Part shown: in pieces, positions 16,954 through 25,575 of the stretch
Position numbering within the stretch: the first letter of the stretch is position 1
How the letters are laid out: each line of letters begins with the position of its first letter
Origin: DASUPK01 sp963695675
GTDB taxonomy: Bacteria > Actinomycetota > Thermoleophilia > Solirubrobacterales > 70-9
Assembly (NCBI GenBank): GCA_963695675.1
Contig: CAVOGY010000005.1
Span: 620,001 to 684,000 of the forward strand
Length of the DNA stretch: 64,000 bases
Direction of reading: 5' to 3'
The notes under the pieces: generated by a model
Seen by the model: the letters and a program-made list of their open reading frames with translations, nothing else
Told to the model about the DNA's origin: nothing
Database searches by the model: none
Program-made: the position numbers and the translations under genes

Positions 16954-17721
16954 CTAGTCGAGGTGCCAGGGAGTGAGGATCCGAGGCCCGTTCGAGGTGA
17001 CCGCGACGGTGAACTCGAAATGGGCAGCGGGCGAGTCGTCCTGCGAGTAGACCGCCCACCCATCCGAGCCCATTCGGACCTCTGGGCCGCCGGCGTTCAC
17101 CATCGGCTCGATCGCCAGCGCCATCCCCTCCTCGAGGGTCGGGCCCTTACCCGGATCCCCGAAGTTCGGGATTTGAGGATCCTCGTGCATCTCGCGCCCG
17201 ATCCCGTGGCCGACCAGCGTGCGGATGATCGACAGGCCGTCGCGCTCAACCCTGCTCTGGACGGCGTGTGAGACGTCGCTCAGGTGGTTCCCGGGGACTG
17301 CCTGGGCGATTCCTTCGAAGAGGGCCTCACGCGTGGCGGTGAGAAGCGGCTCCGCATCCGCGCGAGCCTCGCCGATCGGCACCGTGATCGCGGCGTCGGC
17401 GACCCAGCCCTCGTAGGTCACCCCGACGTCGATCGAGAGGATGTCTCCGCGGCGCAGCTCGTAGGGGCCCGGGATTCCATGAACCACCATCGAGTTGGGC
17501 GAGGTGCAGATCGAGCCCGGAAATCCGCGGTAGCCCTTGAAGGACGGAACGGCTCCCTGCGAGCGGATGAACTTCTCGGCCGCCTCGTCGAGCTCCTTCG
17601 TCGTCACGCCGGGCCGGATCTTGGAGCGGAGCATGCGCAGGCAGCGCGCCTGGATTGCGCCGGCGGCGGCCATCGCGTCGATCTGCGCGCTGGTCTTGCG
17701 GATGATCATGCCGCGATACAT
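16954..17721 (-). CDS. map: Methionine aminopeptidase, type I
   Basis: 255 aa from ATG 17721; a second ATG four codons in (M-I-I-R-K) matches many homologues equally well. The enzyme removes N-terminal Met co-translationally. The dinuclear metal site is visible in the strands ILSIDVGVTYEGWVADAA (two Asp), GHGIGREMHE (His) and MALAIEP (Glu), with the last Glu in AHFEFTVAV. 13 bp after adk, as in the classic secY-adk-map cluster. Confidence 0.97.
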   Translation of the reverse strand: MYRGMIIRKTSAQIDAMAAAGAIQARCLRMLRSKIRPGVTTKELDEAAEKFIRSQGAVPSFKGYRGFPGSICTSPNSMVVHGIPGPYELRRGDILSIDVGVTYEGWVADAAITVPIGEARADAEPLLTATREALFEGIAQAVPGNHLSDVSHAVQSRVERDGLSIIRTLVGHGIGREMHEDPQIPNFGDPGKGPTLEEGMALAIEPMVNAGGPEVRMGSDGWAVYSQDDSPAAHFEFTVAVTSNGPRILTPWHLD

Positions 17722-17734
17722 GACCTGAACCGTT

Positions 17735-18428
17735 TCATATCTCCATCTCCTCCTCGCGGCGGAGCGTGCCGATCAGGGCGTGGATCCGCTCCTCGACGTC
17801 GTCCGGGGGCAGCTCCCCGTTCACCCGTTGCAGGATCCCCCGGTCCTCGTAGTAGCCGATCAGGGGCTCCGTCTTCTCGCGATACTGTGCGAGGCGGTTC
17901 CTGATCACCTCGGGCTTGTCGTCGTCGCGAACGATCAGCTTGCCGCCGTCGATGTCGCAGACCTCGTCGTTTTTCGGCGGGTCGAACTCGAGGTGGTAGA
18001 TGTGGCTCGGATTCTTCTCGCAGGTGCGACGGCCACCCAGCCTCCGCAGTGCCTCTTCCTCCGAAACCTCGACCAGGATCACCGCGGTGGTCTCCCGTCG
18101 CAGCTCCTTCATTCTCGCGTCGAGCGCTTCGGCCTGAGGGAGCGTGCGAGGGAAGCCGTCGAGGATGAAGCCGTCGGCGGCCTCCTCTGTCCTGGAGGCG
18201 CTCGGCGATCACTCCGATGATCACCTCATCCGGGACGAGGTCCCCGCGATCCATGTACTCCTTGGCCCTCTTGCCGACCTCGGTCCCCTCCTTGACCGCG
18301 GCGCGGAGGATGTCGCCGGTCGCGTAGTAGGGCAGCCGGAAGTCCTCCTGCAAGCGCTCTCCCTGTGTCCCCTTCCCGCTGCCTGGCGGGCCGAGCAGGA
18401 TGAGGTTCAGCTCGGGCAAGCCCGGCAC
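17735..18428 (-). CDS. adk: Adenylate kinase, broken by one frameshift
   Basis: The N-terminal half (from GTG 18428) has the P-loop GPPGSGKGTQ and AMP-site YYATGDILRAA, then leaves frame after ERLQD near 18188. The next frame carries the rest without loss: EEAADGFILDGFPRTLPQAE, the LID domain with TCEKNPSHIYH, and ends at 17735. One extra A (or two missing bases) in the stretch CAGGACAGAGG explains it. Adk is essential and usually single-copy, so a sequence error is the first explanation; programmed frameshifting is not known for adk. Situated between secY (13 bp gap) and map. Confidence 0.9.
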
Positions 18429-18441
18429 CCCGCGGCGCGCG

Positions 18442-19710
18442 TCACTTCAGGAAGCCCTCGTAGTTGCGCATCATCAGCTGGGCCTCGAGTTGCTTCACGG
18501 TATCGAGGGCCACGCCGACGACGATCAGGATCGAGGTCCCGCCGAAGAAGAAGTTGGCCGACGTCTGGCTGATCAGGATCGTCGGCAGCGCCGCGACCGC
18601 GCCCAGGTAGAGGGCGCCGGGGAAGGTGAGCCTGGACAGGATCCGGTCCAGGTATTCGGCGGTAGGTCGCCCGGGTCGGACCCCGGGGATGAACCCGCCG
18701 TACTTCTTCAGGTTGTCCGCCTGGTCCACGGGGTTGAAGGTGACCGCCGTGTAGAAGTAGGTGAAGATGATGATGAAGAAGACCTCGCCGACCACGTAGT
18801 GCCAGCTGTTCGGGCTGAAGAAGGCCGCGAAGTCGAGTGCGGCGGGGGTGTTGATCAGCTGGCCGATGGTCGGCGGGAAGGCCATGATCGAGGCGGCGAA
18901 GATGACCGGGATGACGCCGGCCATGTTCACGCGCAGCGGTAGGTAGGTCGAGCCCCCGGCGGTCATCCGCCGGCCGACGACGCGCTTGGCGTACTGCACA
19001 GGGATGCGCCGCTGGCCCTCCTGGACGAAGACGATCGCCACGATCACGGCGAGCGCGATGAAAGGCATCATCACGACGAAGACCTGGTCGGGGTTGGTCC
19101 ACCATTTCTCGATCCCGCTGGGGATGCGCGAGACGATCGAGGCGAAGATCAGCAAGGAGATCCCGTTGCCGATCCCCCTCTGGGTGATCAGCTCGCCCAT
19201 CCACATCAGCACCGCGGAGCCGGCGGTCAGCGTGATCACGATCAGGAACACCTTGGGGAAGGTGCGCTCGCCGATCACGCTGGAGCCACCGAAGCTGGAC
19301 GAGCTGAACAGGAAGACGTAGCCGAGCGACTGCGCGAAAGCGAGGGCGACGGTGAGGTAGCGGGTGTACTGGGTGATCTTCTGCTGGCCGACCTCGCCCT
19401 CCTTCTGGAGGCGCTCCAGCGTGGGCACGACCACGGTCAGAAGCTGCAGGATGATCGAGGCCGTGATGTAGGGCATGATCCCCAGCGAGAACAGCGAGAG
19501 GCGCGAGAGGCTTCCGCCCGAGAACAGGTTGAGGAAGCCGAGGATGCTCGAGCCGCCGACGTTGTTAAGCCCGTCCTTGATCGCGTTGGCGTCCACACCC
19601 GGCGACGGGATGTACGCCCCGAACCGGTAGAGGGCCAGGATCGCCGCCGTGAAGAGCAGCTTCTTGCGGATGTCCGGGACCGAGAAGGAGTTGAGGATCG
19701 TCTGCAGCAC
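18442..19710 (-). CDS. secY: Preprotein translocase subunit SecY
   Basis: 422 aa with ten transmembrane helices expected for the central channel of the Sec translocon. Recognisable parts: the plug region after FGAYIPSPGVDANA, the RGIGNGIS loop (TQRGIGNGISLLIF), the cytosolic basic loop GQRRIPVQYAKR, and the C-terminal RPGRPTAEYL region. Start directly follows the rplO stop. SecE is also encoded in this window at 51.3-52 kb. Confidence 0.98.
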   Translation of the reverse strand: MLQTILNSFSVPDIRKKLLFTAAILALYRFGAYIPSPGVDANAIKDGLNNVGGSSILGFLNLFSGGSLSRLSLFSLGIMPYITASIILQLLTVVVPTLERLQKEGEVGQQKITQYTRYLTVALAFAQSLGYVFLFSSSSFGGSSVIGERTFPKVFLIVITLTAGSAVLMWMGELITQRGIGNGISLLIFASIVSRIPSGIEKWWTNPDQVFVVMMPFIALAVIVAIVFVQEGQRRIPVQYAKRVVGRRMTAGGSTYLPLRVNMAGVIPVIFAASIMAFPPTIGQLINTPAALDFAAFFSPNSWHYVVGEVFFIIIFTYFYTAVTFNPVDQADNLKKYGGFIPGVRPGRPTAEYLDRILSRLTFPGALYLGAVAALPTILISQTSANFFFGGTSILIVVGVALDTVKQLEAQLMMRNYEGFLK

Positions 19711-20262
19711 TTAAGTCGCGGCCTCCTGCTCCGTATCACGGGTCGTGCTGTCGTGCGCCCTCGCATCACCGGGGGCCGCACCGATCAACTCGGCGGTACC
19801 CCCCGCCGCTTCTATCTTCTCCTTCGCCTGCGCGCTGAAGGCGTGCACCCTGACGGTGAGCTTCTTCGAGATCTCGCCGCGGGCGAGCACCTTCACCGGG
19901 TGGCGTCGCTTGGCGAGGCCGACGGCACGCAGCGACTCGGGCGTGACCTCGTCGTTCGCCGCAAAGCGGGCCTCGAGGTCGGAGAGGTTGACCGGCTGCG
20001 TCCGCGTCCGGAACTTCTCGAAGGGCATTGACATCTTCTTGTGCGAGCCACGGAGCTTGCGCATCCGCATGTGGACCGGGTTCTGGCCCCCCTCGTACGC
20101 GATCTTGCGCTTGTTGCCCGAGCGGGCGCCGGCGCCCTTGTGGCCCCGGCCCGACGTCTTGCCGTGGCCTGTGCCAGCGCCACGGCCGACTCGCTTGCGG
20201 GATCGCCGCGAGCCGGCTGCGGGCTTGAGCGAATGCAGGCCGACCCTTTTCTCCTCAGCCAT
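19711..20262 (-). CDS. rplO: 50S ribosomal protein L15 with C-terminal tail
   Basis: 183 aa against about 145-150 for the family. The core begins at HSLKPAAGSRRSRKRVGRG and ends near GGTAELIG; the last 22 residues (APGDARAHDSTTRDTEQEA..) are an extra acidic tail. That tail is encoded by a 45 nt sequence that recurs with 43 identities, in the same frame, in the N-terminal extension of S17 (24850-24894). The start overlaps the 3' end of rpmD by 8 bp. Confidence 0.97.
   Translation of the reverse strand: MAEEKRVGLHSLKPAAGSRRSRKRVGRGAGTGHGKTSGRGHKGAGARSGNKRKIAYEGGQNPVHMRMRKLRGSHKKMSMPFEKFRTRTQPVNLSDLEARFAANDEVTPESLRAVGLAKRRHPVKVLARGEISKKLTVRVHAFSAQAKEKIEAAGGTAELIGAAPGDARAHDSTTRDTEQEAAT
19723..19767 (-). 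repeat. Coding repeat R1, copy in rplO tail
   Basis: 45 bp identical at 43 positions to 24850-24894 inside rpsQ. Both copies are on the coding strand in the same reading frame, giving DARAHDSTTRDTEQE here and DARARDSATRDTEQE in S17. The two differences are both C/T on the plus strand. Confidence 0.85.
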
Positions 20263-20434
20263 CCTGCACCTCCACCAGGTGCCTGACGGCCCGGATCATG
20301 CCGCGCAGCTGCGGCGAGTCCCCATGGCTCGACTCCCGGCCGATGCGGCCGAGCTTGAGCGAGCGAAGGGTCTGGCGCTGTGCCTCGGAGGCGCCGTTCG
20401 CCGAGCGGACCTGCTTGAGCTGCACGTCGGCCAC
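20255..20434 (-). CDS. rpmD: 50S ribosomal protein L30
   Basis: 59 aa, GTG start. The sequence VQLKQVRSANGASEAQRQTL, followed by RSLKLGRIG and MIRAVRHLVEV, is L30. The start codon is the base immediately before the rpsE stop, and the end overlaps rplO by 8 bp, so rpsE-rpmD-rplO are tightly coupled. Confidence 0.96.
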   Translation of the reverse strand: MADVQLKQVRSANGASEAQRQTLRSLKLGRIGRESSHGDSPQLRGMIRAVRHLVEVQDG

Positions 20435-21112
20435 TCAGGACGCCTCCGCGGTGCTGTCGCCGGGCTCGACGGGCGGGGGCTCAGACAGGGCCTCAGTGGG
20501 CTCGGGTGGTGTGGGCTCGGCGGACGCCGCTGCCGCCTCGGCGGTGGCAGGGGCCTCGGCCTTGCCGTTCTCATCCGCTTGCTGCTCCGGAGCGGCGCCG
20601 TCGCCGACGCCGAGGACCTCGCGAACCGAGATCCCGCGGAGCTTCGCCACGTCCTCGGGCCTGCGCAGGCTCTCGAGGCCCTGCATGGTGGCCTTCACCA
20701 GGTTGATCGGGTTCTGCGTGCCGATGCTCTTGGTGAGCACGTCGCGGACCCCGCCGAGCTCGAGCACGGCGCGCACGCCGCCGCCGGCGATCACGCCGGT
20801 ACCGGGGCTCGCCGGGCGCAGGACGACGTGGCCGGCGCCGAAGCGGCCGATGACGCGGTGGGTGAGCGTTTGCCCGTACTTGGGGATCCGGATCAGGTTC
20901 TTGCGGGCGTCCTCGACCGCCTTCTGGATCGCAAGGGGAACCTCGCGAGCCTTGCCGTAGCCGATTCCGACCACGGAATCCTCGTCGCCGACGGCGACCA
21001 GGGCGGTGAACGAGAATCGCCGGCCGCCCTTGACCACCTTGGCGACGCGGTTGATCTCGATCACCCGCTCCTGCAGATCGAGGCCCTTCGGGCTGACTGT
21101 CTCTACGGCCAT
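20435..21112 (-). CDS. rpsE: 30S ribosomal protein S5 with C-terminal tail
   Basis: 225 aa against about 165-200. The core holds the double-stranded RNA-binding domain (ERVIEINRVAKVVKGGRRF), FTALVAVGD and PASPGTGVIAGG; S5 controls decoding fidelity. The final 55 residues after REVLGVG are a Pro/Ala/Glu-rich acidic tail without homology to the core, in line with the other tailed ribosomal proteins of this genome. Confidence 0.97.
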   Translation of the reverse strand: MAVETVSPKGLDLQERVIEINRVAKVVKGGRRFSFTALVAVGDEDSVVGIGYGKAREVPLAIQKAVEDARKNLIRIPKYGQTLTHRVIGRFGAGHVVLRPASPGTGVIAGGGVRAVLELGGVRDVLTKSIGTQNPINLVKATMQGLESLRRPEDVAKLRGISVREVLGVGDGAAPEQQADENGKAEAPATAEAAAASAEPTPPEPTEALSEPPPVEPGDSTAEAS

Positions 21113-21149
21113 CGAACCGACGAAGGTAGCGGGTTTGCCGTGCCGGCCA

Positions 21150-21503
21150 TCAGAACTTCAGGCCGCCTTCGCGCGCGCCCTCGGCGATCGCGGCGACCCG
21201 GCCATGGAAGCGGTAGCCGCCACGATCGAAGACGCAGGTCTCGAGGCCGGCGCCCTTGCCTCGCTCGGCGAGCAGCTGCCCGACCCGCTTCGCCTGCTCC
21301 ATTGACCCGAGCTTGCGGAGCTCCGGCTCGGTCCAGGAGGCGGAGGCCACGGTGCGGCCGGCGTCGTCGTCGATCAACTGTGCGAAGACGCCCCGATTCG
21401 ACCGGTACACGGAAAGGCGCGGGCGCTCCGCGCTGCCGCGAATGCGAGCCCGGACCCGACGGCGGCGGCGGAGCCGCCTCTGTGGCTTGGTGAGAACGGC
21501 CAT
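21150..21503 (-). CDS. rplR: 50S ribosomal protein L18
   Basis: 117 aa, standard. Signature RRRRVRARIRGSAERPRLSV near the start, SNRGVFAQLIDD, and the C-terminal FDRGGYRFHGRVAAIAEGAREGGL. L18 delivers 5S rRNA to the large subunit with L5. Starts one base into the rplF stop. Confidence 0.98.
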   Translation of the reverse strand: MAVLTKPQRRLRRRRRVRARIRGSAERPRLSVYRSNRGVFAQLIDDDAGRTVASASWTEPELRKLGSMEQAKRVGQLLAERGKGAGLETCVFDRGGYRFHGRVAAIAEGAREGGLKF

Positions 21504-22036
21504 CAGGCCCTCTTCCCAACTTTGCGCGCGACGTGCTCGCCCGCGTAGCGGACACCCTTGCCCTTGTAGGGCTCGGGCGGACGCGACTTGCGAATCCGCG
21601 CGGCGATCTCGCCGACGAGCTGCTTGTCGATCCCGCGGACCACCACCTCGGTCGGTTGGGGCACCTCGAACTCGATGCCCCCGGGCGCCTCGATCGAGAC
21701 AGGGTGGGAGTATCCGAGCGCCATCTCGAGCGTCTTGCCCCTCAGATTGGCCCTGTAGCCGACGCCCTGGATCTCCAGGCGCCGCTCGAACCCCTCGGTG
21801 ACGCCCTCGACCATGTTGGCGATCAGGCTCCTGGTGAGACCGTGCAGGGCGCGATGCTCCCCGCGATCGCTGGGCCGCTCGACGGTCAGAGTTCCGTCGT
21901 CGATCGCGACCTTCATGTCGCGGCTGACTCCCTGGCTGAGCTCGCCCTTGGGCCCCTTGACCGTGACGGCTCCGGGCTTGACGTCGATCTCGACGCCCTC
22001 CGGGATCTGAATTGGCTTTCGTCCGATTCGGCTCAT
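21503..22036 (-). CDS. rplF: 50S ribosomal protein L6
   Basis: 177 aa, normal length. MSRIGRKPIQIPEGVEI at the start and the C-terminal EPYKGKGVRYAGEHVARKVGK are diagnostic. L6 sits near the factor-binding site. 19 bp after rpsH. Confidence 0.98.
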   Translation of the reverse strand: MSRIGRKPIQIPEGVEIDVKPGAVTVKGPKGELSQGVSRDMKVAIDDGTLTVERPSDRGEHRALHGLTRSLIANMVEGVTEGFERRLEIQGVGYRANLRGKTLEMALGYSHPVSIEAPGGIEFEVPQPTEVVVRGIDKQLVGEIAARIRKSRPPEPYKGKGVRYAGEHVARKVGKRA

Positions 22037-22055
22037 GGTCAGTCGTGGGTCGTTG

Positions 22056-22451
22056 CTACCAGACGTGCGCCACGACCTCGCCGCCCACGCCGCGCTGGCG
22101 CGCCTCGTGGCCCGTCATCACCCCGCGCGAGGTGGACATGATTGTCGTGCCCATTCCGCCGAAGACTCGCGGGACGTCGTCCTTCGGCACGTAGCGGCGC
22201 CGGCCCGGGCGGGAGACGCGCTCCATGCCGCTGATCACGGGGTTGCGGTCCTCGGTGTAGCGGAGGCGGACCCTGATCACCTCACCCACCCTCGCGGGCT
22301 CAATGCTGAAGTCGGTGATGTAGCCCTGCTCCTTGAGGATTCGGGTCATCTCGCGCTTCAGGCGGGACGCGGGGATGTCCACCTCCTCGTGCTCCGCGAG
22401 GAGCGCGTTGCGGATCCGGTTCAGGTAATCGGAGATCGGGTCGGTCAGCAT
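22056..22451 (-). CDS. rpsH: 30S ribosomal protein S8
   Basis: 131 aa, standard. MLTDPISDYLNRIRNALLAE opens the protein and GVMTGHEARQRGVGGEVVAHVW closes it in two parts of the usual signature. S8 binds 16S rRNA and, in E. coli, represses the spc operon. Its start codon is 2 nt from a short inverted repeat (copy C) filling the gap to rpsN. Confidence 0.98.
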   Translation of the reverse strand: MLTDPISDYLNRIRNALLAEHEEVDIPASRLKREMTRILKEQGYITDFSIEPARVGEVIRVRLRYTEDRNPVISGMERVSRPGRRRYVPKDDVPRVFGGMGTTIMSTSRGVMTGHEARQRGVGGEVVAHVW

Positions 22452-22453
22452 CG

Positions 22454-22488
22454 GATGACACCGTCCTTGGTCATGGTCGGGGTCATCT
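22454..22488. repeat. Inverted repeat filling the rpsN-rpsH gap (copy C)
   Basis: 35 bp. The left arm GATGACACCGTCC pairs with the right arm, whose reverse complement is GATGACCCCGACC; the centre is CATGACCAAGG-like and partly self-complementary. The outer GATGAC sequence matches copy B (28100-28180), and the position is the same: the element spans the gap from the previous stop to within 2 nt of the next start. Confidence 0.6.
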
Positions 22489-22490
22489 CA

Positions 22491-22676
22491 CTACCAACTG
22501 GACTTGGTCATTCCGGGTACGTAGCCGCGGTGAGCGGCGTCGCGCAGGCAGATCCGGCAGAGGCCGAACTTTCGGAAGTACGCCCGCGGCCTGCCACATT
22601 TGCGACAACGGTTGTACGCGCGGGTCTTGAACTTGGGGGTACGGCGCTGGCGCACCCTTTGCGATGTCTTTGCCAT
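22491..22676 (-). CDS. rpsN: 30S ribosomal protein S14, type Z
   Basis: 61 aa short form with zinc ribbon cysteines C24, C27, C40 and C43 (NRCRKCGRP...GLCRICLRD). Needed late in 30S assembly near the head. Its start codon overlaps the rplE stop. Confidence 0.98.
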   Translation of the reverse strand: MAKTSQRVRQRRTPKFKTRAYNRCRKCGRPRAYFRKFGLCRICLRDAAHRGYVPGMTKSSW

Positions 22677-23488
22677 CAGCCTTCCTCGTTTGAAGTCTCT
22701 TGCGATTCGTCCTCGCCCTTGCGCTCGCCCTCGGCGGCTTCCTCCCCCTCCTCGCCTTCCTCCGCCTTGACCGGCTTCTCATAGGCCTCGGGGTTCTCTT
22801 CCTTGAGCTGCTCGAGGGCGGCCGCCTCGGCCTCGGCGCGCTGGCGGGCCTCCTCCTTGCGGCGCTCCTCCTCGGCTTCCGCCTCGGCGTCGGCCTCGCC
22901 TGGACGCCCCTCGGGTGAGAAGGGCATACCGAGTCCGTCGAGCAGAGCGAAGGCCTCCTCATCGGTTTCGGCGGTGGTGGTGATCGTCACGTCGAGGCCG
23001 CGGACCTCGTCGATCGAGTCGTAGTCGATCTCGGGAAAGATGATCTGCTCGCGTATCCCCATCGAGTAGTTGCCGCGCCCGTCGAAGGAGCGCGCACTGA
23101 GTCCGCGGAAGTCCCGGATCCTGGGCACCGCGATCGAGGTGAGCCGGTCGAGGAACTCCCACATGCGCGCGCGCCGCAGCGTCACCGCGACACCCACGGG
23201 CATTCCCTCGCGTACCTTGAAGGAGGCCACCGACTTCTTCGCCCGGCGGACGCTCGGGTGCTGGCCGGAGATCGTCGCGAGTTGCTCGCTGGCGGCCTCG
23301 AGCATCTGGGAGTTCTGCTTGGCCTCGCCGATTCCCATGTTGAGGGTGATCTTCTCGAGCGTGGGCACGGCCATCTGGGTCGAGTAGCCGAAGCGCCGAA
23401 TCAACTCGGGCATCACCTCCTGCTCATAGCGCTCCCGCAGCCTGGGCGGCGGCGCGGCCTGCTGCTGCTGTTCGGTCGCGGCTTCCAC
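22676..23488 (-). CDS. rplE: 50S ribosomal protein L5 with long charged C-terminal tail
   Basis: 270 aa against about 180. The core starts near RLRERYEQEVMPELIRRFGY and ends near ALLDGLGMPFSPEG; L5 binds 5S rRNA and contacts S13 in the bridge B1b. The last 85 residues are almost entirely Glu, Ala, Lys and Arg, likely helical or disordered. GTG start at 23488 shares its G with the rplX stop (TAGTG); the frame is open further upstream but without homology. Confidence 0.97.
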   Translation of the reverse strand: MEAATEQQQQAAPPPRLRERYEQEVMPELIRRFGYSTQMAVPTLEKITLNMGIGEAKQNSQMLEAASEQLATISGQHPSVRRAKKSVASFKVREGMPVGVAVTLRRARMWEFLDRLTSIAVPRIRDFRGLSARSFDGRGNYSMGIREQIIFPEIDYDSIDEVRGLDVTITTTAETDEEAFALLDGLGMPFSPEGRPGEADAEAEAEEERRKEEARQRAEAEAAALEQLKEENPEAYEKPVKAEEGEEGEEAAEGERKGEDESQETSNEEG

Positions 23489-23823
23489 TAGTCCAGGTCC
23501 CTGCCGGTTCTCGCGGCGATCCGCTTGCGCTTGCCGCCGGCACGCTCGACCTTGACGCGGGTGGGCTTGTTGTCCTCCTTGTCGAGCAGCATCACGTTGG
23601 AGACGTGGATCGGGCCCTCCTTCTCGATGATTCCGCCGACCTCGCCCCCCTTCTGCGCGTCTTTGACGGAGCGCGGGCGCTGGTGGCGCTTGATCATGTT
23701 GAGGCCCTCGATGAACACGTAGCCCTTCTTCGGATCGGTCCGGATCACGCGGCCTCGCTTGCCGCGGTCTTTGCCGCCGATCACGATCACGTCGTCGTCC
23801 TTGCGGACTCGCATCTTCGCCAT
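23488..23823 (-). CDS. rplX: 50S ribosomal protein L24
   Basis: 111 aa. KOW-domain start MAKMRVRKDDDVIVIGGKDR, then GYVFIEGLNMIKRHQRP. L24 initiates 50S assembly and lies at the exit tunnel. ATG 23823 overlaps the rplN stop by one base. Confidence 0.97.
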   Translation of the reverse strand: MAKMRVRKDDDVIVIGGKDRGKRGRVIRTDPKKGYVFIEGLNMIKRHQRPRSVKDAQKGGEVGGIIEKEGPIHVSNVMLLDKEDNKPTRVKVERAGGKRKRIAARTGRDLD

Positions 23824-24191
23824 CAGAGAACCTCCGGGGCCAAGGAGACGATTCGCATGAAGTTCTTCTCGCGGAGCTCGCGGGCGACCGGTCCGAAGAT
23901 GCGTGTTCCACGCGGCGCGCCAGTGGTGTCGATCAACACGGCGGCGTTCTCGTCGAATGCGATGTAAGTACCGTCGCGGCGGCCGAGCTGCTTGCGAGTC
24001 CGGACCACCACCGCCTCGACGACCTCGCCCTTGCGGACGCCACCGTGAGGCGTCGCCTGCTTGACCGTCGCGGTGATCACGTCGCCGATACGGGCGTAGC
24101 GGCGATCGGATCCGCCCTTGACGCGGATACAGAGGATCTCGCGCGCACCGGAGTTGTCGGCGACCCTGAGCTTCGACTCCTGCTGGATCAC
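23823..24191 (-). CDS. rplN: 50S ribosomal protein L14
   Basis: 122 aa, exactly the family length when GTG 24191 is used (IQQESKLRVADNSGAREILC). The KOW-like core and the C-terminal ELREKNFMRIVSLAPEVL are conserved. L14 contacts 16S rRNA at bridge B5/B8. A 43 bp gap to rpsQ holds an imperfect hairpin (GACACCCCACC against GGAGGGTCA). Confidence 0.97.
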   Translation of the reverse strand: MIQQESKLRVADNSGAREILCIRVKGGSDRRYARIGDVITATVKQATPHGGVRKGEVVEAVVVRTRKQLGRRDGTYIAFDENAAVLIDTTGAPRGTRIFGPVARELREKNFMRIVSLAPEVL

Positions 24192-24234
24192 ACTGACACC
24201 CCACCTCTCCGCAAGTGTGCGGGGGCGAGGAGGG

Positions 24235-24939
24235 TCACTTGGCCTTCTCCAGGATCTCGACCAGGCGCCAGCGCTTGGTCCGAGACAGCGGCCGCGTCTC
24301 GACCACCCTGACAAGATCGCCCTCCCCTGCCTCATTGCGGGCGTCGTGGGCGTGGAGGGTGCGCGAGCGGCGCACGATCTTCTCGTACTGCGGGTGGCGC
24401 CGGGCGATCTCGATCTGCACCGTGATCGTCTTGTCGGGCTTGCTGGAGACGACACGTCCCTGCCTGGTCTTGCGACCGGCGGAGCGGCGCTCGACCGCCG
24501 CGGTGCCGGTTCCGGCCTCGCCCTTCGCGCGGCGCTTGGCCCTGTACGCGGCGCGCCGGCGCGCCGCCTGCTTGCGGGCCTCACCTCGGGCGGCGGCCCG
24601 ATCCTCCGGGCTCTGCTGCGGACGCGGCTCCGCCGGGCGCCGGGACCGCTCCAAGCGGCGACGTGCCTTCCGGTCGAGGCCCTCCATCTCATCGGGGCCA
24701 GCGTCAGGAGCAGCGTCCTCGGCTTCGGCGGCCTCATCACCAGAAGCATCGGAGTCCGCCTCGCCTGCGGGCGCTTCAACCTCCTCGGGCGTCTCCTCGT
24801 TCTGCTCCTCGGCAGGGGGCTTCTCCACCTGGGTTTCCTCGGCCTGGGGCTCCTGCTCCGTATCACGGGTCGCGCTGTCGCGCGCCCTCGCATCCGCGTC
24901 GGGCGTCTCTTCCTGCTCGTTCTTCTCTTCGTCTGCCAT
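24235..24939 (-). CDS. rpsQ: 30S ribosomal protein S17 with a 150-residue N-terminal extension
   Basis: 234 aa against about 80-95. The real S17 core is the last 85 residues (GRKTRQGRVVSSKPDKTITV to LVRVVETRPLSRTKRWRL). In front lie about 90 acidic residues (Glu/Ala/Asp-rich) and then about 60 basic ones (Arg/Lys-rich, RRRLERSRRP...AARRRAAYRAKRRAKG), a charge-block pattern typical of disordered regions. Two coding repeats map here: R1 (24850-24894, shared with L15) and R2 (24718-24795, shared with L3). ATG 24939 overlaps the rpmC stop, so the extension is read in normal operon spacing and is probably genuine. Confidence 0.95.
   Translation of the reverse strand: MADEEKNEQEETPDADARARDSATRDTEQEPQAEETQVEKPPAEEQNEETPEEVEAPAGEADSDASGDEAAEAEDAAPDAGPDEMEGLDRKARRRLERSRRPAEPRPQQSPEDRAAARGEARKQAARRRAAYRAKRRAKGEAGTGTAAVERRSAGRKTRQGRVVSSKPDKTITVQIEIARRHPQYEKIVRRSRTLHAHDARNEAGEGDLVRVVETRPLSRTKRWRLVEILEKAK
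24718..24795 (-). repeat. Coding repeat R2, copy in rpsQ
   Basis: 78 bp with about 69 identities to 29546-29623 in rplC, same strand and same frame. Encodes VEAPAGEADSDASGDEAAEA here and VDAPAGEADSKASDDEAAEA in L3. Confidence 0.8.
24850..24894 (-). repeat. Coding repeat R1, copy in rpsQ
   Basis: 45 bp, 43 identities with 19723-19767 at the 3' end of rplO, same strand and frame. Lies 54 bp from the R2 copy, near the S17 N-terminus. Confidence 0.85.
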
Positions 24940-25147
24940 CAGGCACTCAGCTCGTGTTCCAGATCGATCCCGCGCTCCTTGGCGACGGTCAAAAGGCGCG
25001 CCACATCCCGGCGTACGGCCGTGATCCGCGACGTGTTCTCCAGCTCGCCGGTGGCGTGCTGGAGGCGCAGCGCGAACTGCTCCTCGCGCGTCTGCCGGAT
25101 GCGCTCCACCAGCTCGTCGTCCTTGAGGTTGTGCGCCTCGGAGGCCT

Positions 25148-25151
<4 letters not shown>
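24939..25151 (-). CDS. rpmC: 50S ribosomal protein L29
   Basis: 70 aa. KASEAHNLKDDELVERIRQT and RRDVARLLTVAKERG give the two-helix hairpin of L29, which lines the exit-tunnel rim where SRP and trigger factor dock. Overlaps rplP by 4 bp and rpsQ by 1 bp. Confidence 0.97.
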
Positions 25152-25573
<422 letters not shown>

Positions 25574-25575
25574 GG

